64,000 nucleotides of DNA, taken from NCBI GenBank assembly GCA_963793825.1, contig CAWCBE010000014.1, positions 496,001 through 560,000 on the forward strand, written 5' to 3'. Origin of the DNA: RYN-230 sp963793825. Lineage in GTDB: Bacteria; Actinomycetota; Actinomycetes; Streptosporangiales; Streptosporangiaceae. The position numbers and the translations under genes were made by a program. Shown here piece by piece: positions 1 to 7,920 of this stretch. Position 1 is the first letter of the stretch. Every line of letters starts with the position of its first letter. The notes under the pieces are model-generated. The model made no database searches, was not told the DNA's origin, and saw only the letters and a list, made by a program, of their open reading frames with translations.

Positions 1-139
1 CATCCCGCTGGCCGCCCTTGGTTTCCTCAACCCCCTCATCTCCGCGGCCGCCATGGCGTTCAGCTCGGTATTCGTCGTGTCCAACAGCCTGCGGCTGCGC
101 CACTTCCGCCCCGGCCCGGCGCCGCCCGGCCTCAGCTGA
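1..139 (+). CDS. Copper-type P-type ATPase, C-terminal end only
   Basis: The frame from base 2 to the TGA at 137-139 encodes 45 residues: a last membrane helix and a short basic tail. The stretch LNPLISAAAMAFSSVFVV followed by SNSLRLRHF is the hallmark C-terminus of P1B-type heavy-metal ATPases of the CopA group, where the last helix carries the MAFSS motif. The enzyme pumps Cu(I) out of the cytoplasm using ATP. All catalytic domains lie left of the window, so metal specificity is inferred from this tail alone. No metal chaperone or CsoR-type regulator is visible to the right. Confidence 0.8.
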   Translation, partial: IPLAALGFLNPLISAAAMAFSSVFVVSNSLRLRHFRPGPAPPGLS

Positions 140-199
140 CCGATGCCGCTGCCCGGCACCTTGTGGGGCTCATCTGGTCTGGCTGGTGGCATCTTCCAG

Positions 200-322
200 G
201 CTGAGATCATCTCTGAGTGATCTGGCTCGCCCTACTATCCCGGGCTGATTCCGCGGCGCCGGCCGGGCGAGGTGTTCGCGGTGACCCCGGCGACGCTGCT
301 CACCTGGCACCGGCGACTTACC
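200..322 (+). pseudogene. Integrase-core transposase relic, N-terminal part
   Basis: One frame gives LIPRRRPGEVF followed by AVTPATLLTWHRRL. This matches the conserved segment near the start of a common actinobacterial rve/IS481-like transposase (typically VTPATLLAWHRRLVA). The frame has no start and becomes unrelated sequence after base 320. A relic of the C-terminal catalytic part of what looks like the same family lies at 40917-41075. Not functional. Confidence 0.55.
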
Positions 323-588
323 ATCTGCAATGTCCCAGGTTCACTGCCTGGCAGGCGCTTCCCGGAGGCCAGCAAGCGGCCACGTCCACGCCGACGGTCA
401 CCAGACTGTCATGGCTGGGAGGGACCGTCTCATCAGCAACGCCCAGGACCTGCCGGGCTAGCTCGAAGGTGCCTGGATCCCGGCGGGGCATGCGCTAGGC
501 AGCGCCGCTGCGAGCACGTAACGGTAGGCCATGTCGCGCATGAACGCCTGCCGGTGCACCACGGGTACCGGCCCGGCTGGTCCGTGGA
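323..588. other. Non-coding or degraded stretch
   Basis: No convincing gene. The minus strand around 500-580 can be read as a short peptide (HRQAFMRDMAYRYVLAAAL), possibly gene debris, but I could not assign it to a family. Confidence 0.4.
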
Positions 589-1350
589 TCAGGTGAGGGT
601 GACGCCGCCGTCGACCACGATGGTCTGCCCGGTGACGTAGCTGGCCGCGTCGCTCGCGAGCCAGACCAGGGTGGCTGCGAGATGGCGTAGGTCGCCCCGC
701 TTGCCTGCCAGGATCCTGGCGGCCATGGCTTCGAGGTAGCCGGGCCGGTACTGGCCGCTCATCTCCGACTCGAAGAAACCGGGGGCGATGGCGTTGACCC
801 GGATGCCCTTGCGCCCGGTCCACTGCTGGGCCAGGTCGCGGGTCAGCCCGATCAGCCCGGCCTTGCTCGCCGAGTAGGCAGCCTGCGGCAGCCCGGCAGT
901 GGTCAGCCCGAGCACACTGCTGATGTTGATGATCGCACTGCCCGGCTCCATGACCTTGCCGCAGGCCTGGGCCATCCAGTAGCTGCCGTTCAGGTTGATG
1001 TCGATGACCTGGCGGAACTGCTCTGGCGTCTCCCGGCTGGCGGGCACGGCCGTAGCGATCCCCGCGTTGTTGACCAGGATGTCGATGCGTCCGAACTCGG
1101 CCATGGCGGCCGCGGCGGCCCGCTGGCAATCCTCCGGCTTGGCCACGTCGGTCGGCACCGTCAGAGCCCGCCGCCCGGCCTTCTCCACCAGTCCCGCCGT
1201 CTCCGCCAGCCGGGCCGCTCGGCGGGCCGCCAGCACGACGTCCGCGCCTGCTTCGGCGAGTGCCTGCGCGAAAGCCACCCCGAGGCCCGAGGACGCGCCG
1301 GTGACCAGCGCCACCCGGCCGTCGAGTTGGAACAGATCCGTGATCCCCAT
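589..1350 (-). CDS. Short-chain dehydrogenase/reductase (SDR)
   Basis: A 253-residue classical SDR, the usual length. The Rossmann motif TGASSGLG lies at residues 17-24, NNAG near 93, and the active-site pattern S...YSASKAG near 145-160. It ends in SYVTGQTIVVDGG, typical of 3-ketoacyl-ACP reductase-like SDRs. It should catalyse NAD(P)-dependent oxidation or reduction of a hydroxyl/keto group in the cytoplasm; the substrate cannot be told. The frame is open to 1488, but I chose the ATG at 1348-1350 because the family starts just before LDGRVALVTG and a GGAAGGGA-like ribosome site lies about 12 nt upstream. It stands alone. Confidence 0.85.
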   Translation of the reverse strand: MGITDLFQLDGRVALVTGASSGLGVAFAQALAEAGADVVLAARRAARLAETAGLVEKAGRRALTVPTDVAKPEDCQRAAAAAMAEFGRIDILVNNAGIATAVPASRETPEQFRQVIDINLNGSYWMAQACGKVMEPGSAIINISSVLGLTTAGLPQAAYSASKAGLIGLTRDLAQQWTGRKGIRVNAIAPGFFESEMSGQYRPGYLEAMAARILAGKRGDLRHLAATLVWLASDAASYVTGQTIVVDGGVTLT

Positions 1351-1631
1351 GGCCGCACCGTCCCTTCCACCCCGCGGCCCTGGCCGCGCCAAGGGTCGTC
1401 GCCGCACCCTACCGCGCGCGGTGCTGAACTCACGGCCAGCTGACGGTCGGCTCACATGACTAGGTGAGGGACTGACCGCCCTGATCAAGGCAACGATGGG
1501 CCGGCGGATTCGGCCTACCCGGTGTACATCGCGGGCTCACGGATCATGGGGATGTACGCGTTCGGGCTGGACGAACCGGGCTGGACGAAATGGTAGCGCT
1601 CAAGGGCTGAACGTCGGCCGATGCGGGTGGG

Positions 1632-2846
1632 TCAGTTCGAGGACGAAGTGGGTTTAGGGCCGGTCGAGCGGAGGGTGCCCAGCTTGCCCAGCAGGTCGAA
1701 CCAGAACCGCGCGCCAGGCGTCAGCGCCACGATCGTGATCAGAAAGCCGACGACGACGAGCAGGATCTGCCAGGCGGAGTTGCCCGTGGTGCTGGTAATG
1801 CCCCGCGCCTGCCACCAGTTGCAGGCCGGGCGCGCGTCGGCGCAGGCGGAGACCGTGGCCCAGCCGATCGGCAGCCCGGCTTGGGCCACGGTCGCCAGGT
1901 CGGTCTGGAGCTGCCCCAGGCATGTCGAGTCCGCCGTGGTGCAGGGTGGGCGATTCCCCGCCGCGGTAGCCACGGCCGAGCCGATGACGCTGTTGCTGTA
2001 CAGGGCGCGCCCGATGGTGATCGTGTTGATATTGAGCAGGATGACTAGGATCGCGCCGGCGATGATCGTGAACCAGGCGACGTGCCGCTTATACCAGCCG
2101 GACACGCGGTCCATGTGGTCGTTGTACCAGTTCTCGATCGAGGTGCGGACCGACGTGATGTCGTCCTCAGCGGTGGTGACCAGCGTGTTGACCGAAGTCA
2201 TGAGCGGCATCAGCGGCGCCATGTATGCAGGCATCGGGTCCTGGCTCATGATCTTCTGAAGGGACTGCCTGACGGTATACAAGGTTGTTTGGCCGGTGGC
2301 GGTCGTTTGGCCGGCGGGAGTGGCTTGCGCGGTGGGCTTGGGCACCAGCAAGTCGATGACCGCATCAGCGAACGCCGTGGGGGAAATGTAGGCGGGCAGG
2401 CTCCGGAGATCGCTGAGCGGCGCGCGTTTCTGCGGGCTCCGGCGGTTGCTGCGCGGCGCATGTTTCTTGGGCTCGATGTTTCTCACGCTAGGGCGGTCCG
2501 GCTTGCTTGCCTGCACGAGCAGCTTCCGGCTGGTGACGTCGCCGACCATTCCCTGGCTGCGCAGGATCGGGCTGCCGAGCACCGCACCGGTTGCAGACTG
2601 CGGCTTCTCTTCGGTGGAGGTCCCAGTCACGATGTTCTTCCAGGCGTCGTAGTCCTTCTCTGCTCTGGTCAGGTCCGTCCCGACCTGCTCGCTGTCAAGG
2701 AGCTCACGAAGGCCACCGAGCAGGTACGCCCCGCGCAGCCCGAGGAAGCGTGAGATCAACTCGGTGGCCACCGAAGCAAGGGCGGCGGTAATGCCGAAGA
2801 CAAAGGTCAGCCCGATGGCTAGATCAATGATCCCTGAACTCAGCAT
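1632..2846 (-). CDS. Membrane protein of unknown function, TM at both ends
   Basis: 404 residues. A hydrophobic helix near residues 4-28 (IIDLAIGLTFVFGITAALAS) is followed by a long charged cytoplasmic-looking middle with Pro/Arg/Lys-rich parts, then two helices near 265-287 (WFTIIAGAILVILLNI) and 365-385 (ILLVVVGFLITIVALT). Between the last two helices is a loop with four cysteines (PPCTTADSTCL, VSACADARPACNW), presumably outside and disulfide-bonded. I do not recognise a named family. The ATG at 2844-2846 follows an AGGGGGG ribosome site; the frame continues upstream without a better start. It lies downstream of the alpha/beta hydrolase (3224-4477) and subtilase (4502-6059) on the same strand and probably works with them. 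Confidence 0.7.
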   Translation of the reverse strand: MLSSGIIDLAIGLTFVFGITAALASVATELISRFLGLRGAYLLGGLRELLDSEQVGTDLTRAEKDYDAWKNIVTGTSTEEKPQSATGAVLGSPILRSQGMVGDVTSRKLLVQASKPDRPSVRNIEPKKHAPRSNRRSPQKRAPLSDLRSLPAYISPTAFADAVIDLLVPKPTAQATPAGQTTATGQTTLYTVRQSLQKIMSQDPMPAYMAPLMPLMTSVNTLVTTAEDDITSVRTSIENWYNDHMDRVSGWYKRHVAWFTIIAGAILVILLNINTITIGRALYSNSVIGSAVATAAGNRPPCTTADSTCLGQLQTDLATVAQAGLPIGWATVSACADARPACNWWQARGITSTTGNSAWQILLVVVGFLITIVALTPGARFWFDLLGKLGTLRSTGPKPTSSSN

Positions 2847-3223
2847 GACGCCCCCCTGAGCCGGACCGATGTGATGAATCAGATACGCGAAAACTGCCTC
2901 AGTGTGGCCAAGTCCGGCAAATCCATTCGGGGGCAGGAACTCATCCGCTTCACCGACTGCGCGGAATACTATAGCCATCCCGCATCTACTACGCCATCCT
3001 ATATATAACAAATTGGGCGCAGAGGCCACGTAAGACGCACCGGGTGTATCGGCCGGGGCTGGCACGCGCATCAGGCCAGCCGGGCGCTCCCCGGGCGGGT
3101 TGCTCGCTGGATGTATCAGTTGCCGCCCTGGCTCTTCCGAATGGGCACACAGGAACTCCGGCCTCCGGACCGGCGGATATGGGGGGCGCCGGTCCGGGCC
3201 CGAGCTCCTGGCGTCGGCGGGGG
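2847..3223. other. Intergenic, possible promoter
   Basis: 377 bases without a convincing gene. An AT-rich patch at about 2990-3015 (ctatatataacaaatt) stands out from the GC-rich background. It could hold a promoter for the minus-strand membrane-protein gene; no clear -35/-10 pair can be assigned. Confidence 0.35.
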
Positions 3224-4477
3224 TCAGCGCGAGGCGTCGACCACCGGCCAGACCACTTCCGGATGCTGGATATCGCTGTGGGCTCCGCTGAACTGCGACT
3301 GATCGGCCTTGATGACGGCGTTGGAGTCGAGCAGGTAGAACTGGCCCGGCTGGAAACCGTACTCTGTTCCCTGCGCCGCGAGCGGAATCTGGATCCCGCC
3401 CGGTGGCGGCTGCTGGTAGCCGTCGTGGCCCATGCCTCCCCACTGGTAGGTGAGGTCGGCGGCGGCTTCGGTGTCCTGGTGGGCCAGCATGCTGGCGGCT
3501 GGGTACCACCAGCCCACGGCTCGGTCGGCGGCGCTGAACGTGCACAGCAGCGGGCCGTTGACGTTGTGGATGAAGCCCGACAGTGCGCCCGGGCCGAGGA
3601 CCAGCAGGTCGGGTACCGGGGCCGCGAACGCGAAGTGGGAAAACGCGCCCTGGATCAGATGCAGGGTCTTGACCGGACTGTTCGCGCCTGCCGCCGCCGG
3701 CGGCAGGCCCGACAGCGAGTAGGAGACGAGCCGGGCGCCAAAGCTGTGCCCCATCAGGTGGACGCGGATCCCGGGGGCGGCCGCAGCGAGTTTCCCCAGC
3801 ATCGGCCCGAGGCCGCTTTGCCCGATGACGCCGGCCCGGTTCTTCATCTCGTAGTAGGACATGCTGCGCAGCACCTCTTCGGCGCCGTTCCACAGGCCGC
3901 TGAACGGGTTCGGCAGGCCCTGCGCGCTGGAGCCGGGCGTCTTCGACATGGCGGCGGCGTTGCCGAACACGGCCGAGGTGTCGCCGGTGATGGCGGCCGC
4001 CTGACCGGAGTCCTCAGGCGCCAGCGGGGGAGTAGTGACCAGGCTGGACGCCAGCGTGTGGAACTGCTCCAGTGCGGCCGGGTCCTGCGGCCGCTGGTCC
4101 AGTAGCTGGCCGAGCGTAGCAACGTTCTGCTGCTGCGCCGGGAACGCCGGCGCGATAGCGGCGGCTATCTGCTGGCCCGTGGACGGGATCGGCTGAGCCG
4201 TGGCCGGGTCGTCGTTGGGGAACAGCAGCGACGGCCAGATGATGCCGACCGCGCAGCTCGAGCCCAGCTTGTCCGGGATCATCCCGGCCAGCAGCGTGAA
4301 CATCGCCTGGTACAGCTTGCGGGCCGAGTCGACGCCGTTGTTCCAGCCGTGCGACAGCATGTATACGTCCTGGATGCCGCCTCCCTGCACGGCCGCCGGG
4401 AGCCCGCCGTCGGAGCTCAGCGTGCCGTCGGCGTTGAAGTCAAGCTCGTAGTAGGTCAGCCCCGCAATATCAGTCAT
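3224..4477 (-). CDS. Alpha/beta hydrolase (serine esterase-like)
   Basis: 417 residues, no signal peptide. LSHGWNN at 41-47 is the oxyanion-hole strand of esterases related to DUF900/DUF726 proteins. MGHSFGARLV has the nucleophile elbow GHSFG at about 242-246 (Ser244). The C-terminal SGAHSDIQHPEVVW resembles the end of such hydrolases, where the catalytic His lies in a HSDI motif. Expected activity is hydrolysis of an ester or lipid in the cytoplasm; the substrate is unknown. It begins 24 nt after the subtilase stop and precedes a membrane-protein gene on the same strand, so the three are probably co-transcribed. Confidence 0.75.
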   Translation of the reverse strand: MTDIAGLTYYELDFNADGTLSSDGGLPAAVQGGGIQDVYMLSHGWNNGVDSARKLYQAMFTLLAGMIPDKLGSSCAVGIIWPSLLFPNDDPATAQPIPSTGQQIAAAIAPAFPAQQQNVATLGQLLDQRPQDPAALEQFHTLASSLVTTPPLAPEDSGQAAAITGDTSAVFGNAAAMSKTPGSSAQGLPNPFSGLWNGAEEVLRSMSYYEMKNRAGVIGQSGLGPMLGKLAAAAPGIRVHLMGHSFGARLVSYSLSGLPPAAAGANSPVKTLHLIQGAFSHFAFAAPVPDLLVLGPGALSGFIHNVNGPLLCTFSAADRAVGWWYPAASMLAHQDTEAAADLTYQWGGMGHDGYQQPPPGGIQIPLAAQGTEYGFQPGQFYLLDSNAVIKADQSQFSGAHSDIQHPEVVWPVVDASR

Positions 4478-4501
4478 ATCGCCCTCCCCGGTGGTGTGTG
4501 A

Positions 4502-6059
4502 TCAGACGTTGGACAGCACGCGCATCAGGTCGACCAGCCCGGCGCCCTGGAAGAACTCGTGCCGGCCCAGCGTCGTGGCGTTACTCATGAACAGCTGCTT
4601 GACCTCATCGGGCTGGCCGATGTACTCGTCCCGCACCGACAGGAAGGCCGCGATCGCTCCGGACACGTGCGGCGCGGCCATCGAGGTGCCGCTGTCCTCG
4701 ATGTAGCGGGCGACGCCCTCCTCCGTGCTCTGCAGCGGGGTGACGCCCTCGACGAGCGCGCCGGTGGCCGCCGACGTGATGCGCTCACCCGGCGCGATCA
4801 GGTCCGGCTTCAGCCGCCCGTCCAGCGTCGGGCCCTTGGACGAGGTGTAGGTCACGCCGTAGGTGTGCGGCATGTAGCGGTGCGTCGAGCCGACGGTGAT
4901 CGCGTGCAGCGAGTTACCCGGGTCGGTGATGGTTGAACAGCCGGCCGTGCACGTCGGTGCTCCCGCCGGTGATCGTCCCGCCCGCCCCATCGTTGCCGGC
5001 CGACACCACCGCCACCACCCCGGTCCCGACGAGCTGGTCCAGCTCGCGGCACAGCGGGCTCTGCCCGGCGGCGAACTCGTCGGGGTACCACTCGCAGCCG
5101 ATGGACAGGTTCACCCCGTGGATGAGCAGCTGGCGGCCGTCCGAGTTGAACGTCCGCACCTGGGCGAGCGCGGCGATGACCACGCTGGTGGCCGTGATGC
5201 CGTTGGCGTCGAGCACCTTGAGGCTGACCAGGTGAGCCTTTGGCGCCATCCCGCTCAGAGTCCGCCCGGGGTCGAGGGTCCGGCTGACCCAGGACGGCAG
5301 GTCGCCGCTGGTGGGCTCGTTCGCTGCAATGAGAACCTTGCTCGGGTCGGTGGGAGCGGCGCCGGCGATGATGCCGGCCACGTGGGTGCCGTGCCCGACC
5401 GGGTCGGTCAGGGCCGTCGATGGGTCATCCGGCACCGTGCCAGCCGCCGAGAGCAGGCCGGTGAGGTCACGGTGCAGGTGCGCCACCGAATCATCGGTAA
5501 GGGTCCCCCAGGCGAAGTGCGGGTGATCCTTGTCGATGCCGGAGTCGATGACCGCCCATACGACGCCGATTCCCGCCGTCCCGTAGGTACGGGTTGCGGC
5601 GTCGGCCTTGATGGTGGTCGCCGAGCGGTCGATGTGGGCCCGCACGACGTAGTCAGGCCAGATCCGGTAGATGGTGCGGCTCAGTGGCGGTGTGGCCGTC
5701 GGCCGGGCCGCGTCCTGGTCAGCCAGCTTCGTGACCTCGTCCGGCGTGAGCAGGCACCGCATGTAATTCGCGGAGATCGGTATGGGATCAGGTGGCTGCT
5801 GCGGGTCCTGTGCGAAGGCGGCGTGGAAAACCTCCCTGAATTGGTCGCGAATGTCGGCGGTGGGCGTACCGGTTGACAGGCTGAGCTCGACAAGGACCGC
5901 CTGCCGGTCGTCGATGGTGTAGACGAGCTTTTCCCGCGTCGCGTCGTCCACCGCCGAAGTCAGCAGGGGACTCACCATAGGCCGCTGAACGGGCGGCTGG
6001 TTCGTGCCGGCAGCTGGCTGGGCGGCTTCTGCTGGCTGGTCCGATCCCGGGGACGTCAT
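4502..6059 (-). pseudogene. Subtilisin-family (S8) serine protease split by one frameshift
   Basis: Two overlapping frames together make one subtilase of about 518 residues without a signal peptide, so probably cytoplasmic. The first part has the catalytic Asp in VIDSGID (Asp172) and His in GHGTHVAG (His223). The second part, in another frame, carries SGTSMAAPHVSG with the catalytic Ser. The break is at about 4929-4932, where one extra base in the 'gg' of 'gatggttgaac' turns LFN-ITDPG into LFN-HHRPG. Removing it restores LFNITDPGNSLHAITVG. The start is the ATG at 6057-6059 behind GGGGAAG. As written, the product lacks the nucleophile. It could be a real inactivating mutation or a sequencing error. 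Confidence 0.8.
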
Positions 6060-6201
6060 GACTTCCCCGGCTCTGGCAGCGCAGTGGCCAAATGGCGTCT
6101 GGTCATGTCCCCCTCCGCATGAACCTGAATGCAACTCCCCGCGGGAAATCATCCTCCGCTTGCGCCTTATCCGCCAGTGACGGAGGTGGCGCCCCGGGAG
6201 C

Positions 6202-6297
6202 GGCCGGGTTGCTGCCGAGCTGATCGCCGGGTTCAGCGATGGCGTCTCACTGATTGACGGCGGCCATGACCTGGACGACTACCTGTTCCCGGCGTGA
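6202..6297 (+). other. Short coding relic, unidentified
   Basis: An open stretch ending in TGA at 6295-6297 reads GRVAAELIAGFSDGV then SLIDGGHDLDDYLFPA. It looks like the C-terminus of a once longer protein (amphipathic, coding-like composition), but has no start codon or recognisable family. Confidence 0.3.
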
Positions 6298-6393
6298 TCA
6301 TCGACGCCTGGTGGACCCGCCTGTAGCTAACCCCGCCGCCTCGCCGCGCATGCCATAACACGGCCGGTCCTGCCTGGTGGGCTTGCTGCCCGG

Positions 6394-6867
6394 TCACGCG
6401 GCGACCAAGCCGGCGAGGTGGGACAGCGAGTCGCCCAGATGATCCGGAGGGAACGGGGGGAATCCGATGTGCTGACGGAGGAAGCTGGAGACCGCCGACC
6501 AGTCGTAGGACAGGGTGACCGTGGTCCCGGACGGCCCGGCCGGGGTCAGGTCGTAGCGCCAGACCCAGCCGCCGAACCGCAGGCTGCCGTCGCCGGTGTC
6601 CTGGCCCGGCTCCCAGGAGATGGCGCGCGGCGGGTCGAACAGCTGCACCCGGTTGGCCATCAGGTAGTTCCCGTCCGGGTGGTTGGCGTGGTACATGGCC
6701 ATCCGGAACACCTGCCCCGCCGCAGTCAGCGGTTGGCTGTCGACGGGCTCGCGGACCCAGCCGGTGCCGTCGATCGCGGCGTGCTTGGCGGGGTCGGCGA
6801 GGACCACGAAGATGGCCTCCGCCGGGGCGTTAATGATCGTGGTCGCGCTGACGGTTTCGTCGGCCAT
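6394..6867 (-). CDS. SRPBCC (START-like) family protein
   Basis: 157 residues. The pattern TTIINAPAEAIFVVLADPAKHAAIDG, then WEPG, then TLSYDWSAV, is that of polyketide-cyclase/SRPBCC proteins, which form a cup-shaped hydrophobic pocket for lipophilic ligands. Length and layout fit the family. The ATG at 6865-6867 has AGGAGG about 6 nt upstream. It stands alone; ligand unknown. Confidence 0.8.
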   Translation of the reverse strand: MADETVSATTIINAPAEAIFVVLADPAKHAAIDGTGWVREPVDSQPLTAAGQVFRMAMYHANHPDGNYLMANRVQLFDPPRAISWEPGQDTGDGSLRFGGWVWRYDLTPAGPSGTTVTLSYDWSAVSSFLRQHIGFPPFPPDHLGDSLSHLAGLVAA

Positions 6868-7318
6868 GGTGATCGCCTCCTGATGAGCTAAGCCCAGTTC
6901 CGGGTTCTGACGCCCGCCGGACCCGGAACTTATCGCTCAACTCGCCCTGATCCGCTCCCGGCCACGATTACCAGCAGGACCAGGGACCGCGACCGGCCTC
7001 ACCCCGGCAGCGCCGACCGCAGGCGGCAGACCAGGAGCAGCCGCCAGGACGGCTGCCCGCCGTACCTCCCGCCGAACGCGCTCGTGACCAGGACACCGAT
7101 AGCCATGCCTCAGTTCGGTCGGCGACCGGTCGCCCAACCCGAATAACTCATCCTGTCGCACAACGGCGTAGGGACCCACTCGGCCCTAATATCTAGAGCA
7201 CTTGCCTCCAGGCAGCCCTAGATCTTCCGATGCCGGGACGCCACACATGCTGAAGGCGCCCAGGGCATCCATCACGGGGGCGATGGACGAGGTGCATCTC
7301 GGCGGATTGAACCCCTTG
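6868..7318. other. Intergenic
   Basis: No supported gene. A low-quality frame on the minus strand (6937-7179) is Arg/Pro-rich without family features and is left out. Confidence 0.4.
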
Positions 7319-7690
7319 CTAACTCAATCCACGACTGTTGAGTGCTCCGTTGACCAGCGCGATGGTCGCCTGGGGATCGCCTACGTCGATCACAAGTTGC
7401 GAGTAATGTTCGTCTCGCAGTGTTATCAGCACTGCCTGCTTGGGATCATGCACAACCCAGAAAGTCCATTTGCCCTGGCGCCGGTAGGAACCTACCGTGA
7501 ACAGTCCGGGAAAGCTGTTTGCCAGCCATGGGAGACCGGGCATTAGAGGCCTGCCCATCTGCACGCCCTCGCCAACAGTGACGATGTGTTCGAGGGGAAC
7601 CGTGACCCCGCGCTTGTTGAGGGCACAGAATCGGTCAAACCCCGTTACCTCAACAACGAGATCGTCGTCAACCACAGAGACTGTCACCAC
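7319..7690 (-). CDS. Conserved hypothetical, PH-like fold
   Basis: 123 residues, GTG start at 7688-7690. The sequence alternates strands and turns (VVEVTGFDRFCALNK, VPLEHIVTV, KWTFWVVHDPKQAVLITL) and ends in IDVGDPQATIALVNGAL. This layout is shared by a group of small actinobacterial proteins that look like bacterial PH domains. Role unknown; no signal peptide or membrane helix. Single gene. Confidence 0.65.
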   Translation of the reverse strand: MVTVSVVDDDLVVEVTGFDRFCALNKRGVTVPLEHIVTVGEGVQMGRPLMPGLPWLANSFPGLFTVGSYRRQGKWTFWVVHDPKQAVLITLRDEHYSQLVIDVGDPQATIALVNGALNSRGLS

Positions 7691-7920
7691 GAGCGGATCA
7701 TACCGTTCGTTCCTATGGACTCGCTCAGCCCCAGCTCTGACTACACAGGCTAGCGCAGCGACTCACCGTCACCGCGACACTGTCGCGACCGGGCACGCCC
7801 ACCCAGCCGACTCCACCAACGTCCGTCCTATGCCGCATGGGGCGCGTTAGGTCAGGCACGACGAGGGCCTGTTCGCTGGCCCGTGGCTCAGCCGGTTAGG
7901 TTCGGGTTGGCGTTGGGCAG

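Noticed and set aside
6937..7179. 80-codon minus-strand frame
   Set aside because: Arg/Pro/Ala-rich, no motif, typical of unselected high-GC sequence.
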